The notes below the pieces were generated by a model. It was not told where the DNA came from. It was given only the letters and a program-made list of their open reading frames with translations, and did not search any database. A stretch of 9,051 nucleotides of DNA from NCBI GenBank assembly GCA_021736965.1, contig JAIPEV010000058.1, positions 1 through 9,051 on the forward strand, read 5' to 3'. Both the position numbers and the translations under genes were made by a program. This DNA comes from Halanaerobiales bacterium. Its GTDB lineage: Bacteria > Bacillota > Halanaerobiia > Halanaerobiales > M55B127. This document shows positions 1 to 6,301 of this stretch, in pieces (position 1 is the first letter of the stretch; each line of letters starts with the position of its first letter).

Positions 1-168
1 GATTTGATTGTAACCACGCCGTTGATTATTGTTATATTAATTATAGCAAATTATAGAAAATATAACAGGAAATATATATTAGGCAATAGTCCTTTATACG
101 CTAATATAGTTAGACTTTATTGCAAAACTATTTACTTATTTTCTTTTTTTATATTTATTTTCTGTTAG
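1..168 (+). CDS. C-terminal end of an unidentified membrane protein (partial, enters from left edge)
   Basis: Frame 1 is open from the first base to a TAG at 166-168, giving 55 residues with no start in view, so the gene would begin outside the window. The visible part starts with a strongly hydrophobic segment (about residues 2-16, LIVTTPLIIVILIIA), followed by a basic, polar stretch with several K/R/Y (17-45) and a second hydrophobic tail ending SFFIFIFC. A transmembrane helix with positive residues after it is a plausible reading, and the first 30 codons look more gene-like than the AT-rich tail. I do not recognise the family. In AT-rich DNA hydrophobic frames can arise by chance, and the extremely T-rich end may mean that the true C-terminus has been altered. 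Confidence 0.4.
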   Translation, partial: DLIVTTPLIIVILIIANYRKYNRKYILGNSPLYANIVRLYCKTIYLFSFFIFIFC

Positions 169-300
169 GAATTCATCTAATGTTTGTTGTATTTGCTTTC
201 TAAAATATTTTAGATTAGTATCTTTATATTTGTTGCTATTAGAAATCAAAATAAGTTCAATAAAATTACGTAAGTTTTTTATATCATTATCATTCCTCAT
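136..300 (-). CDS. Possible small or truncated protein of 54 residues next to the IS
   Basis: On the minus strand an ATG at 300-298 opens a 54-codon frame ending in TAA at 138-136. The predicted product is charged and soluble-looking, rich in N, K, I and L. Its middle part (LKYFRKQIQQTLDEFL) could form an amphipathic helix, and it ends in a lysine-rich tail. There is no ribosome site, because the bases just upstream are the left end of the ISL3 element. The frame stays open upstream through the IS end to a stop around 385. It may be the 3' end of a gene cut by the insertion, but the sequence beyond the right IS end (1629 onward) shows no matching coding continuation on the minus strand. It also overlaps the convergent frame 1-168 by 33 bp. 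Chance is a serious alternative. Confidence 0.25.
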   Translation of the reverse strand: MRNDNDIKNLRNFIELILISNSNKYKDTNLKYFRKQIQQTLDEFLTENKYKKRK

Positions 301-306
301 ATATAT

Positions 307-328
307 GGTTCTTCTCCATATCCGTTGG
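307..328 (+). repeat. Left terminal inverted repeat of the ISL3 element
   Basis: This 22-bp end starts GGTTCTTCTCCA and closes with GTTGG. Compared with the reverse complement of 1607-1628, the first 12 and last 5 bases are identical, and 18 of 22 match in total; the differences lie at offsets 13-17 from the tip. This is the expected transposase binding end. Confidence 0.85.
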
Positions 329-362
329 TGAAATCTAAATAAAAAAGAAGGACATAAGCTTA

Positions 363-410
363 AAGACCTCTAATATTTAATTATCTACAATAAATATAAG
401 AGGAGGTCTT
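363..410 (+). promoter_or_regulatory. Leader hairpin that buries the transposase ribosome site
   Basis: AAGACCTC (363-370) is the exact reverse complement of GAGGTCTT (403-410). The pairing extends inward imperfectly: TAATATTTA (371-379) against TAAATATA (391-398), with a small bulge from 399 to 402. The right arm overlaps the AGGAGG ribosome site (401-406) of the transposase start at 416. A transcript reading in from outside the element could fold this stem and hide the ribosome site. A transcript starting inside the left arm could not. Such anti-readthrough structures are known for some insertion sequences; its role here is inferred. Confidence 0.5.
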
Positions 411-415
411 CACTC

Positions 416-1606
416 ATGTCCAATTTTAGTATATCATCTTTACTGTCCTTTCGTCGAGTAAAAATTGATAGTTTCGATCAAATTATTGATGGTAAAAAAG
501 GTTTAGCTGTTTTTACTACTGTTGAACCCGATCAAAGATTTAAACCTATCTGTTATGTATGTGGTTCTAAAGCTGATGGTATTCATTCTTGGCACCATAG
601 ATCATTACGCGATTTAAACTTTGGGAGTAATCTAAGTTTATCAACTTTAAGTATCGGAAAATCCACTGTCCTTATTGTGGCCAAATTAAGGTGAAGAATT
701 TAGAAATTACATCAGCTGGTGGTCCTAATGTAACTGATAGAATGGCCCGTTATATATTATATACATGAGCTCTGCTCATTAATGCCCATAGATCAGGTTG
801 CTAACCACTTACAACCTTGATTGAAAAACGGTTAAAGTAATAGATAAAAAATTCTTAAAAGAAAAATATGGTGATACTGACTATACAAATTCCGGTTATA
901 TTGCTATTGATGAAGTTTCCATTGGTAAATACCATAAATATATGACAGTTGTATTAGATTTCATTACCGGCCGCGTTATTTGGGTCGGTAAAGATAGACA
1001 GGCTAATACATTAGATAAATTTTTTCAAGATATGCCCAAAAAGATCTTTCAAATATCAAAGTAGTAACCATGGACATGTGGGGCCCTTATATCAAAGCTA
1101 TAAAGAAATGGTGTCCACATGCAGTAATTGTTTTTGATAAGTTTCATATTATTGCTAACTTCAATAAGGTAATAGATCAGGTTCGTAGAGATGAACAAAG
1201 TCGTAATGATCTAAGTAAAGAAAAAACCCGTACTTTAAAACATAGTCGTTGGATCTTACTTAAAAATTGGGATAATCTAAGAGAAAAAGAAAATCTTTAT
1301 AAAGTTTACATCCTTAAAGATGAGCTCAAGTTAATCTGGAATACTAAAAATTCCAAAGATATGAAAAAAGCCCTAGACAATTAATGTTTGTTAGCATTAG
1401 AATCAAAACTTAAACCAGTAATGAAATTTGTATCTACTTTACAGAAGTACAAATATGGAATTATTACTTATGGTGATTGTCCACTTCATACCTCTAAATT
1501 AGAAGGAACAAACAATAAGATCAAAGAGATTAAAAGAAGAGCCTATGGTTATCATGATATAGATTACTTTAAGTTAAAGATTCATCAGGCTTTTCTTAGT
1601 TTATGA
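416..1606 (+). pseudogene. ISL3-family DDE transposase, multiply frameshifted
   Basis: An intact copy would bind the IS ends and catalyse cut-and-paste transposition. The reading starts at ATG 416 after AGGAGG (401-406) and jumps frames. Frame 2 carries the first zinc-finger pair (CYVC, residues 46-49). A net -1 (or +2) shift near 629-636 is needed to read the second pair (CPYC, about 667-678). A further shift lies near 752-766, and an extra C at 815/816. An in-frame TGA stands at 822-824 where a tryptophan codon (DWKTVK) is expected. A short A-run at 1038-1042 has lost one base, and an in-frame TAA stands at 1382-1384. The catalytic region is still legible: AIDE (first Asp), MDMWGPYIKAI (second Asp) and KLEGTNNKIKEIKRR (Glu), and the protein ends with the family's AYGYHD...FKLKIHQAF tail just before the right inverted repeat. 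The family call is firm from these motifs. The exact sites of the shifts are approximate because they were placed by hand translation. Confidence 0.9.
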
Positions 1607-1628
1607 CCAACTAATTTGGAGAAGAACC
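1607..1628 (-). repeat. Right terminal inverted repeat of the ISL3 element
   Basis: It starts CCAAC directly after the transposase stop codon (1604-1606) and ends TGGAGAAGAACC. It is the mirror of 307-328, with 18 of 22 bases matching. The immediate junction between stop codon and terminal repeat shows how compact the element is. Confidence 0.85.
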
Positions 1629-1920
1629 TATATTTTTTAAAAAAGAAACAGACTTATATATATTTTTTTATTATTTATATTTATTTATTTTGAGACTATT
1701 AAATCCGTCATCAAGTTTAATAAAGGGGATTTACTAAACTGAAACCATTATTTTTATAGGTAATAAATGTGAAATAAAAAATAGCATAAGTAGAATAAAA
1801 TAGCAAAGAATAGGCTTTAACAATACAAACAAAAGATTTATTATTTTAATCTAAATCTGGCAAAAAATATTTTATTATGATAGTATTTTTAATAGATTAA
1901 GATTAAAGGATGATAAACCA
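1629..1920. other. Non-coding spacer between the IS and the MATE gene
   Basis: This very AT-rich spacer (292 bp) has stops in all frames at short intervals, and I find no gene, tRNA or remnant of the IS in it. It contains a hairpin at 1714-1740 and a possible -10 hexamer TATGAT at 1876-1881 without a good -35 at the right distance. The ribosome site AAAGGATGA (1905-1913) belongs to the MATE gene. The promoter of the MATE gene must be here or in the IS, but I cannot place it with confidence. Confidence 0.6.
1714..1740. repeat. Hairpin-forming inverted repeat
   Basis: AGTTTAATAAA (1714-1724) can pair with TTTACTAAACT (1730-1740) over 10 of 11 positions, with one A-C mismatch and a GGGGA loop. 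No T-run follows on either strand, so it does not look like a factor-independent terminator. It could be an operator, an mRNA element or a relic; nothing in the sequence decides. Confidence 0.5.
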
Positions 1921-3300
1921 ATGGCACTTTTTATTAACTATTACCCGATATGGAAAGAAGCTTTAATATTAGCTTGGCCTGTAATGTTTAACCATATTTT
2001 CACCACTGCTATGAGAACTACTGACATGATTTTGATGGGCTTTTTTGGACCTGCAGCAGTTACAGCTGTTGGTTTGGGGGATGTTTGGGAAAGCATCATA
2101 TTAAGAATCGGACTAGGCCTAGGAACAGGCAGTATATCTCTTATCTCACAGGAAAGTGGTACAGGTACTAAAAAAGCAAAAAGAAATTCAGATGAAATAA
2201 TTAGTCAGGTTATCTTTGCTAGTATTATTATTAGTATTCCATTTATGATTATTGGGTGGGTAATTCCAGATAAATTAATAGCTTTATTGGGAGCTGCTCC
2301 TGAAGTGATAAAATTAGGTGGGCAGTATCTTATGATTATCTTTTCTGCAGCACCCTTTAGAATAATTTCAATAATATCTGCTAGGGCACTCCAGGGGACT
2401 GGAGATACTAAAACACCGATGATAATTGAAATTATAGGTAATATTTTAAATATAATAATATCTGTTGTCTTAGCTTTGGGTTTAGGTCCTTTTTTAAATT
2501 ATGGTGTACTTGGTGTAGGGATTGGAACATTTATTGCGAAATTAATATCAGCATCTATCTATTTTGGCTTATTTATGAGTTCGAAAAGCCAGTTTGATTT
2601 AATGATGCCTTCAAAAGACTGGGATTTAACGATCATCAGACAGCTTTTTAAGGTAAGTATGCCTAAGATATTGCAGGGAATTTACCAAAGTATAATTACA
2701 TTTCCCTTTAATGCTCTTGTCTTAATGTTTGGGACTGAAGCAGCTGCAGCTTATCATATAGCGCGCAGGATTTTACAACAGTTGATTGCTCCACTTCATA
2801 GATCTTACTATACTGTAACAACAATATTAATTGGACAAAAGCTGGGAGCTGGAAAAGTAAAAGAGAGTAAAGAAATTACAAAAGCCATGCTTTGGCTTAC
2901 CTTGTTTACTATAGGTTCTTTTTCTGTCATTTTATTTTTTTCAACACCATTTTTGGTAAGAATCTTTACTGATGATCTTAAAACAATAAGTTATGGGATA
3001 AGGTTTTTAAGGGCATTTAGTATTGGGATAACCATGCTTACAGTTTATGCTGTATTTGCTGGTATGTTAAATGGAGCTGGTAATACAAAGACCTCTTTAT
3101 ACGGTAATTTATTTAGTCAGACAATCTTTAAACTGGGTTTGAGTTATTTATTAAGTATTATATTTAATATAGGGATATTAGGTATACAGATTGCTTTAGT
3201 AGTAGACTTCACTATAAGAGCAATCTGGGTTGGTAGAAAGTACTTAAAAGGAGATTGGGTTGAAGAGGCCGGTAAGATGATTGAAGAAAGAAGAATATAA
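1921..3300 (+). CDS. MATE-family efflux transporter (multidrug/Na+ or H+ antiporter)
   Basis: The product is a 459-residue inner-membrane antiporter, the usual MATE length, which would export cationic compounds in exchange for Na+ or H+; the substrate cannot be told. About twelve hydrophobic stretches fall into two similar halves (roughly 14-219 and 255-436). Each half carries the MATE signature after its fourth helix: LQGTGDTKTP (158-167) and LNGAGNTKT (383-391). The ATG at 1921 follows AAAGGATGA (1905-1913) with 7 nt spacing. The N-terminal part (MRTTDMILMGFFGPAAVTAV, then GLGLGTGSISLISQESG near 64-80) is close to a MATE subgroup that I recall mainly from haloarchaea, where MRTTD...F.PAAVAA and GLGLGGGAIALSSQ occur. 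No regulator lies beside it. It converges on hisJ and appears to be a single-gene unit unrelated to histidine synthesis. Confidence 0.93.
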   Translation: MALFINYYPIWKEALILAWPVMFNHIFTTAMRTTDMILMGFFGPAAVTAVGLGDVWESIILRIGLGLGTGSISLISQESGTGTKKAKRNSDEIISQVIFASIIISIPFMIIGWVIPDKLIALLGAAPEVIKLGGQYLMIIFSAAPFRIISIISARALQGTGDTKTPMIIEIIGNILNIIISVVLALGLGPFLNYGVLGVGIGTFIAKLISASIYFGLFMSSKSQFDLMMPSKDWDLTIIRQLFKVSMPKILQGIYQSIITFPFNALVLMFGTEAAAAYHIARRILQQLIAPLHRSYYTVTTILIGQKLGAGKVKESKEITKAMLWLTLFTIGSFSVILFFSTPFLVRIFTDDLKTISYGIRFLRAFSIGITMLTVYAVFAGMLNGAGNTKTSLYGNLFSQTIFKLGLSYLLSIIFNIGILGIQIALVVDFTIRAIWVGRKYLKGDWVEEAGKMIEERRI

Positions 3301-3324
3301 AAAAAGAGCTTTATAGCAAAGCTC
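3299..3324 (-). terminator. Factor-independent terminator of hisJ
   Basis: A perfect 7-bp stem, GAGCTTT (3306-3312) with AAAGCTC (3318-3324), encloses a 5-nt loop. Read on the minus strand it is followed directly by seven T (complement of A 3299-3305). It sits 11 bp past the hisJ stop and just after the MATE stop. On the plus strand the bases after the stem are not a T-run, so it should work well for hisJ and poorly for the MATE transcript. Confidence 0.75.
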
Positions 3325-3335
3325 ATAATAAATAA

Positions 3336-4142
3336 CTAAAGTTTTTTAAAACTTGGTTTCATCTTATCAAATACAGTATACTCTTTAAATCTAATCGATT
3401 TAAGGAGTTTTATTGTTTCTAAAAAATTATATCCTAGATGATCTGAGGTATGACTGTCAGAACCTAATGTTATAATCTTTCCTCCCAACTCTTTATATAA
3501 CTTTAATATTTCTACTGTTGGCATTGGATTTTTACCATCACCTATATAGTAACCTGATGTATTTACTTCAATCCCTTTATTTTTTTTAATCAGTTCTTTA
3601 AGTATTTCTTCAATTAAGTTATTGGCCTTATCATTTTCCATTAAGTTAGGTATATAGTCAAAATCACCATATCTTCTTATAATATCAAAATGACCAATCA
3701 CAGAGTAATTATCATAATTTTTTACAACTTGATATACTTCCTTTAAGTAACCGAGATATGCTTCCCATTGATTATAATCTTTAAAGTAATCCCCATTATA
3801 TAAATCTTTTTGTTCAATGGTATGAAAAGAACCAATAATAAAGTCGAAATCATCATTTAAAAAAGCATCACATTGATCAAAGATATGAGGCTGTAGACCA
3901 ATTTCTACACCTTTTATTATTTTTAGTTTAGTTTGATATTTATTTTGATATCTTTTTAAATCCTTAAGGTAAGAATCTTTATCAAGTAAAAACTGGATAC
4001 TTTTTTCTTTATAATCTATATCATGATGATCAGTTATGGCTATTTCAGATATATTTTTTCCAACTGCTTTTTTACATATTTGATCTAATGATGTTTCACA
4101 ATCAGATGAGTACTTTGAATGTATGTGGTAATCATAGTACAA
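3336..4142 (-). CDS. hisJ: Histidinol-phosphatase, PHP family
   Basis: It hydrolyses L-histidinol phosphate to histidinol, the step before HisD, in the cytoplasm. At 268 residues it has the size usual for HisJ/HisK of Firmicutes. PHP metal-binding motifs appear in order: YHIHS (H6, H8), TDHHD (D38, H39, H40), GVEIG (E80), GSFH (H107), GHFD (H151), EVNTSG (192-197) and GSDSH (D229, H231). These make up a complete trinuclear metal site, so the enzyme should be active. The start is TTG at 4142-4140, preceded on the minus strand by AGGAGTGAT (4156-4148) five bases away; no ATG gives the H6-x-H8 motif an N-terminus. It stands head to head with hisZ, which supports the assignment as histidinol-phosphatase over other PHP phosphoesterases. 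An extended -10 promoter lies about 40 bp upstream, and a terminator follows the stop. Confidence 0.92.
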   Translation of the reverse strand: MYYDYHIHSKYSSDCETSLDQICKKAVGKNISEIAITDHHDIDYKEKSIQFLLDKDSYLKDLKRYQNKYQTKLKIIKGVEIGLQPHIFDQCDAFLNDDFDFIIGSFHTIEQKDLYNGDYFKDYNQWEAYLGYLKEVYQVVKNYDNYSVIGHFDIIRRYGDFDYIPNLMENDKANNLIEEILKELIKKNKGIEVNTSGYYIGDGKNPMPTVEILKLYKELGGKIITLGSDSHTSDHLGYNFLETIKLLKSIRFKEYTVFDKMKPSFKKL

Positions 4143-4147
4143 TTTTT

Positions 4148-4156
4148 ATCACTCCT
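4148..4156 (-). promoter_or_regulatory. Ribosome binding site fixing the TTG start of hisJ
   Basis: On the minus strand AGGAGTGAT stands five bases before TTG 4142-4140. It is a near-complete match to the 16S 3' end complement and is the only site close enough to any candidate start that keeps the N-terminal HIH motif. Confidence 0.75.
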
Positions 4157-4178
4157 GTTAAAAATAATTATTTTTACT

Positions 4179-4187
4179 ATTATAACA
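4179..4187 (-). promoter_or_regulatory. Extended -10 promoter of hisJ
   Basis: The minus strand reads TGTTATAAT: a perfect TATAAT preceded by TG at the extended -10 position. The region 17 bp further upstream reads TTTTAA, a poor -35, as is common for extended -10 promoters. Transcription would start near 4172, about 30 nt before the TTG start codon. Confidence 0.6.
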
Positions 4188-4191
4188 TTAA

Positions 4192-4241
4192 TCGATAATA
4201 ATTAAAACAAAGTTGGAAAAATTAATATTTTGTTCGATAAT
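4192..4241. repeat. Two TCGATAAT boxes 42 bp apart between the divergent his promoters
   Basis: TCGATAAT occurs at 4192-4199 and 4234-4241 in the same orientation, 42 bp apart, about four turns of B-DNA. The left copy lies in the spacer just upstream of the hisJ -10, and the right copy lies 34 bp before the hisZ -35. Placement on one DNA face between two divergent promoters would suit a shared regulator, but 8-bp AT-rich repeats also arise by chance. Confidence 0.35.
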
Positions 4242-4275
4242 CATATTAATAGTAACAAAAATAAAAGATATTTAC

Positions 4276-4305
4276 TTGACTTTTGTACTTTTAATATAAG
4301 ATAAT
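4276..4305 (+). promoter_or_regulatory. Sigma-A-type promoter of the his operon
   Basis: TTGACT (4276-4281, 5 of 6 to consensus) is followed after 18 bp by GATAAT (4300-4305, 5 of 6). Transcription would begin near 4312. This is the best promoter match in the region between hisJ and hisZ. Confidence 0.65.
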
Positions 4306-4393
4306 AATAATTAAATATAGACTCACTTATAAATATAAATACTTATTAAATTTAGATATAGATAGTTTCTATGTTGAAAAAAGGGGGAAAAAC
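4306..4393 (+). promoter_or_regulatory. Short 5' leader of the his operon, no T-box or attenuator seen
   Basis: From the inferred start site to hisZ there are about 80 nt. A weak AT stem, ATAGA (4358-4362) with TCTAT (4368-4372), precedes the ribosome site AAGGGGG (4381-4387). There is no histidine-rich leader peptide, no terminator/antiterminator pair and no room for a T-box. Control of initiation at the promoter is therefore the likelier mechanism if the promoter is placed correctly. Confidence 0.5.
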
Positions 4394-5671
4394 ATGAATG
4401 CTTTTGTAGAAGGTGTTAGAGATATATTGCCAGCCGAACTAAGAAGAAGAAGAGTTATATATAAAAGAATTAGAAAGACCTTTAGAAATGCTGACTATAG
4501 AGAGGTTATAACCCCCACCCTAGAATCATTGGAACTTTACAGTGGGATTGAGGGCTTATTAGATAAGAGTGAGATGTTTAAGGTTGTTGATGAAAACGGT
4601 CAGATACTTGTCTTAAGACCTGATGTTACAATGCCAATTGCGAGATTAGCAGCTACCAGGTTTAAAAAAACTCCAAGACCTCTTAAATTTTCATATCTGA
4701 CAACTGCCTATCAATCCAAGAACAGCCAGAGTTTAAATTTAAAAGAAAAGACTCAAGCTGGTGTTGAATTAATTGGTGGTGACAGTCTTTACTATGATGT
4801 TGAGATGATTGCACTATTAATTAAATCAATGAAAGCTGTCCAGATCAAAGAACCTTTAATTGATATCGGGCATGCTGACTTAATTAATAAGGTTATGAGA
4901 ACTTTAAATATAGATTTAATTATTAAAAATAAATTACTTGATCTAATCTCAGAAAAAAACAAGGTAGAGTTAAAACAGTATCTTAAAGAATTAAATATCA
5001 GTGAACAAGATAAAACTATATTATTAAAGTTAATTAGTCTTTTTGGTAGGCCAAAAAAAGTCTTATCTGAGCTTAATGAAATCTCATTTTCTCTTGAAGT
5101 AAAAAAAGTTATTAAACAGTTAGAGAAGTTTTTTATGATATTAAAAGAGCTCGATTTAATTAACAAGATCACCTTTGATCCAATGTTAATCTCAAGACAT
5201 GGTTACTATACAGGTTTGATATTTAAAGGATATGCAGGTGATCATAATATATTGATTGCAAGTGGTGGCAGGTATGATAATCTTACTGAAAAGTTTGGCA
5301 AAGGGGAGCCAGCTGTTGGCTTTGCATTAGAGGTTGAAAATATTTTAGAGTATCTTAATCTAACAGACTATAGTTTTAAAAGAAAAAAACAGAGAATTAT
5401 TATAAACTATGAAGAAAATCATAGATACAAAGAAGCCCATCGTCTTGCAGAATTTTTAAGAAAACAGGGTTTTATTGTTGAGATTTTTGAAGAGCTTAAA
5501 GATGATGATTACATTGAGTTTCAGGGTTTAGACCTTCAAATCTTATTATGTAAAAGCAGAATAAGTATAAAAAACATATCAGATCACAATACTAATCAGA
5601 TTGAGTATGAATCTTTAGAAAACAAAGTACTTAATAAAATATTAGATAAAATAGAGGAGATAAACCGATGA
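4394..5671 (+). CDS. hisZ: ATP phosphoribosyltransferase regulatory subunit (histidyl-tRNA synthetase paralogue)
   Basis: HisZ has no catalytic role of its own. It binds short-form HisG to make an active, histidine-sensitive ATP phosphoribosyltransferase, the first step of histidine synthesis. The 425-residue protein shows a class II synthetase-like core: DILPAELRRRR (10-20), motif-2-like LRPDVTMPIARLAA (74-87), QAGVELIG (121-128), ISRHGYYTGLIF (266-277) and motif-3-like GGRYDNL (291-297) with PAVGFALEVENIL (306-318). In true HisS the segments LRPEGT and RG.DYY are expected. The changes to LRPDVT and SRHGYY identify the regulatory paralogue, as does the hisG gene directly downstream. The tail from about 330 to 425 is longer than in minimal HisZ proteins and may be a degenerate anticodon-binding-like domain. 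The ATG follows AAGGGGG with 6 nt spacing, and the stop codon overlaps the hisG ATG. Confidence 0.95.
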   Translation: MNAFVEGVRDILPAELRRRRVIYKRIRKTFRNADYREVITPTLESLELYSGIEGLLDKSEMFKVVDENGQILVLRPDVTMPIARLAATRFKKTPRPLKFSYLTTAYQSKNSQSLNLKEKTQAGVELIGGDSLYYDVEMIALLIKSMKAVQIKEPLIDIGHADLINKVMRTLNIDLIIKNKLLDLISEKNKVELKQYLKELNISEQDKTILLKLISLFGRPKKVLSELNEISFSLEVKKVIKQLEKFFMILKELDLINKITFDPMLISRHGYYTGLIFKGYAGDHNILIASGGRYDNLTEKFGKGEPAVGFALEVENILEYLNLTDYSFKRKKQRIIINYEENHRYKEAHRLAEFLRKQGFIVEIFEELKDDDYIEFQGLDLQILLCKSRISIKNISDHNTNQIEYESLENKVLNKILDKIEEINR

Positions 5672-6297
5672 ATGAAATAAGAATAGCAATGGCTAAGGGA
5701 AGACTTGCAAGTCAAGCTGTTAAATTATTTATAGAGGCAGGTATAAATATTTCTGAAAAACTTTTAAATTCAAGGAAGTTAATATTTAAGGTTTTAGATG
5801 AAAATATTGAAATTATTTTAGTAAAGCCGGCTGATGTGCCAATTTATGTAGAGTATGGTACTGCGGATTTAGGTATTGTTGGTAAAGATACAATCCTTGA
5901 GGAAAATAGAGATCTTTATGAAGTACTAGATTTAGGGTTTGGAAAATGCAGATTTGCTCTGGCAGGTTTACCTCAACAAAAAAAATCTCTACTACAGAGA
6001 AAAGTAGCTACCAAATATCCTGACTTTACAAGAAGATATTTTAAAAGTAAAGGAGAACCGGTTGAGATAATTAAGTTGAATGGTTCTATTGAACTTGCTC
6101 CTTTAACAGGATTAGCTGATACTATTTTAGATATTGTCCAAACAGGAAGAACCTTAAAAGAAAATGGTCTAGTAGTTTATGAAGAGATTAAAGATCTAAG
6201 TGCTAGATTAATTGTAAATAAGGTTAGTATGAAAACCAGTCAAACAGAAATAAGTAAGATTATTAAAGCTCTAGAAAAAGCAGTAAATGGAGGTTAA
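5668..6297 (+). CDS. hisG: ATP phosphoribosyltransferase catalytic subunit, short form
   Basis: It joins ATP and PRPP to give phosphoribosyl-ATP, the committed step of histidine synthesis. At 209 residues it is the HisG-S type, which lacks the C-terminal ACT-like regulatory domain and depends on HisZ, encoded just upstream. Visible motifs are MAKGRL (8-13), the TADLGIVGKDTI region (65-76), LNGSIELAPLTGLAD (137-151) and the PRPP-binding segment DTILDIVQTGRTL (151-163), all intact. The start ATG overlaps the hisZ stop (ATGA), with AGAGGAGAT at 5653-5661 inside hisZ, so translation is probably coupled and the two subunits made in matched amounts. Confidence 0.97.
   Translation: MNEIRIAMAKGRLASQAVKLFIEAGINISEKLLNSRKLIFKVLDENIEIILVKPADVPIYVEYGTADLGIVGKDTILEENRDLYEVLDLGFGKCRFALAGLPQQKKSLLQRKVATKYPDFTRRYFKSKGEPVEIIKLNGSIELAPLTGLADTILDIVQTGRTLKENGLVVYEEIKDLSARLIVNKVSMKTSQTEISKIIKALEKAVNGG
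6289..6293 (+). promoter_or_regulatory. Ribosome binding site that decides the GTG start of hisD
   Basis: GGAGG lies at the end of hisG, 8 nt before GTG 6302. The in-frame ATG at 6287 overlaps this site itself and has no ribosome site upstream, so GTG is the better start. Confidence 0.7.
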
Positions 6298-6301
6298 GAC
6301 T

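Larger units (their letters stand above)
307..1628 (+). mobile_element. Degenerate ISL3-family insertion sequence (about 1.32 kb)
   Basis: The element is bounded by 22-bp imperfect terminal inverted repeats, at 307-328 and 1607-1628, and encloses one ISL3-type DDE transposase read left to right. The 1322-bp size, a terminal repeat beginning GGTTCTTCTCC and a single transposase with N-terminal zinc-finger cysteines all fit the ISL3 family. The family usually makes 8-bp target duplications. Here the flanks are ATATATAT on the left and TATATTTT on the right, so no exact duplication is visible; the target is very AT-rich and may have drifted. The transposase is inactivated by several lesions, so the copy is not autonomous. 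With recognisable ends it might still be moved by a related transposase elsewhere in the genome (inference). Confidence 0.88.

Noticed and set aside
299..1636. 8-bp target duplication flanking the IS
   Set aside because: The flanks ATATATAT and TATATTTT share AT content but are not a duplication at any sensible register, so none is claimed.
3144..3326. Minus-strand frame of 60 codons over the end of the MATE gene
   Set aside because: It is antisense to the well-supported MATE coding region, overlaps the hisJ terminator and has no recognisable product.
4306..4393. T-box riboswitch or histidine attenuator before hisZ
   Set aside because: The leader is about 80 nt, too short for a T-box. No T-box sequence, specifier stem or terminator hairpin is visible.
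4371..4397. Eight-codon mini-frame (ATG TTG AAA ...) whose TGA overlaps the hisZ ATG, possible leader peptide
   Set aside because: It has no ribosome site, no histidine codons and no accompanying terminator/antiterminator structure. It simply runs through the hisZ ribosome site.
4792..5172. Minus-strand frame of 126 codons inside hisZ
   Set aside because: It is a shadow of the AT-rich hisZ coding strand. The product is a low-complexity I/L/S/F/N string without motifs, and hisZ itself is certain.
6287..6301. ATG 6287 as the start of hisD
   Set aside because: It has no ribosome site upstream, and the strong GGAGG at 6289-6293 lies at the proper distance from GTG 6302.
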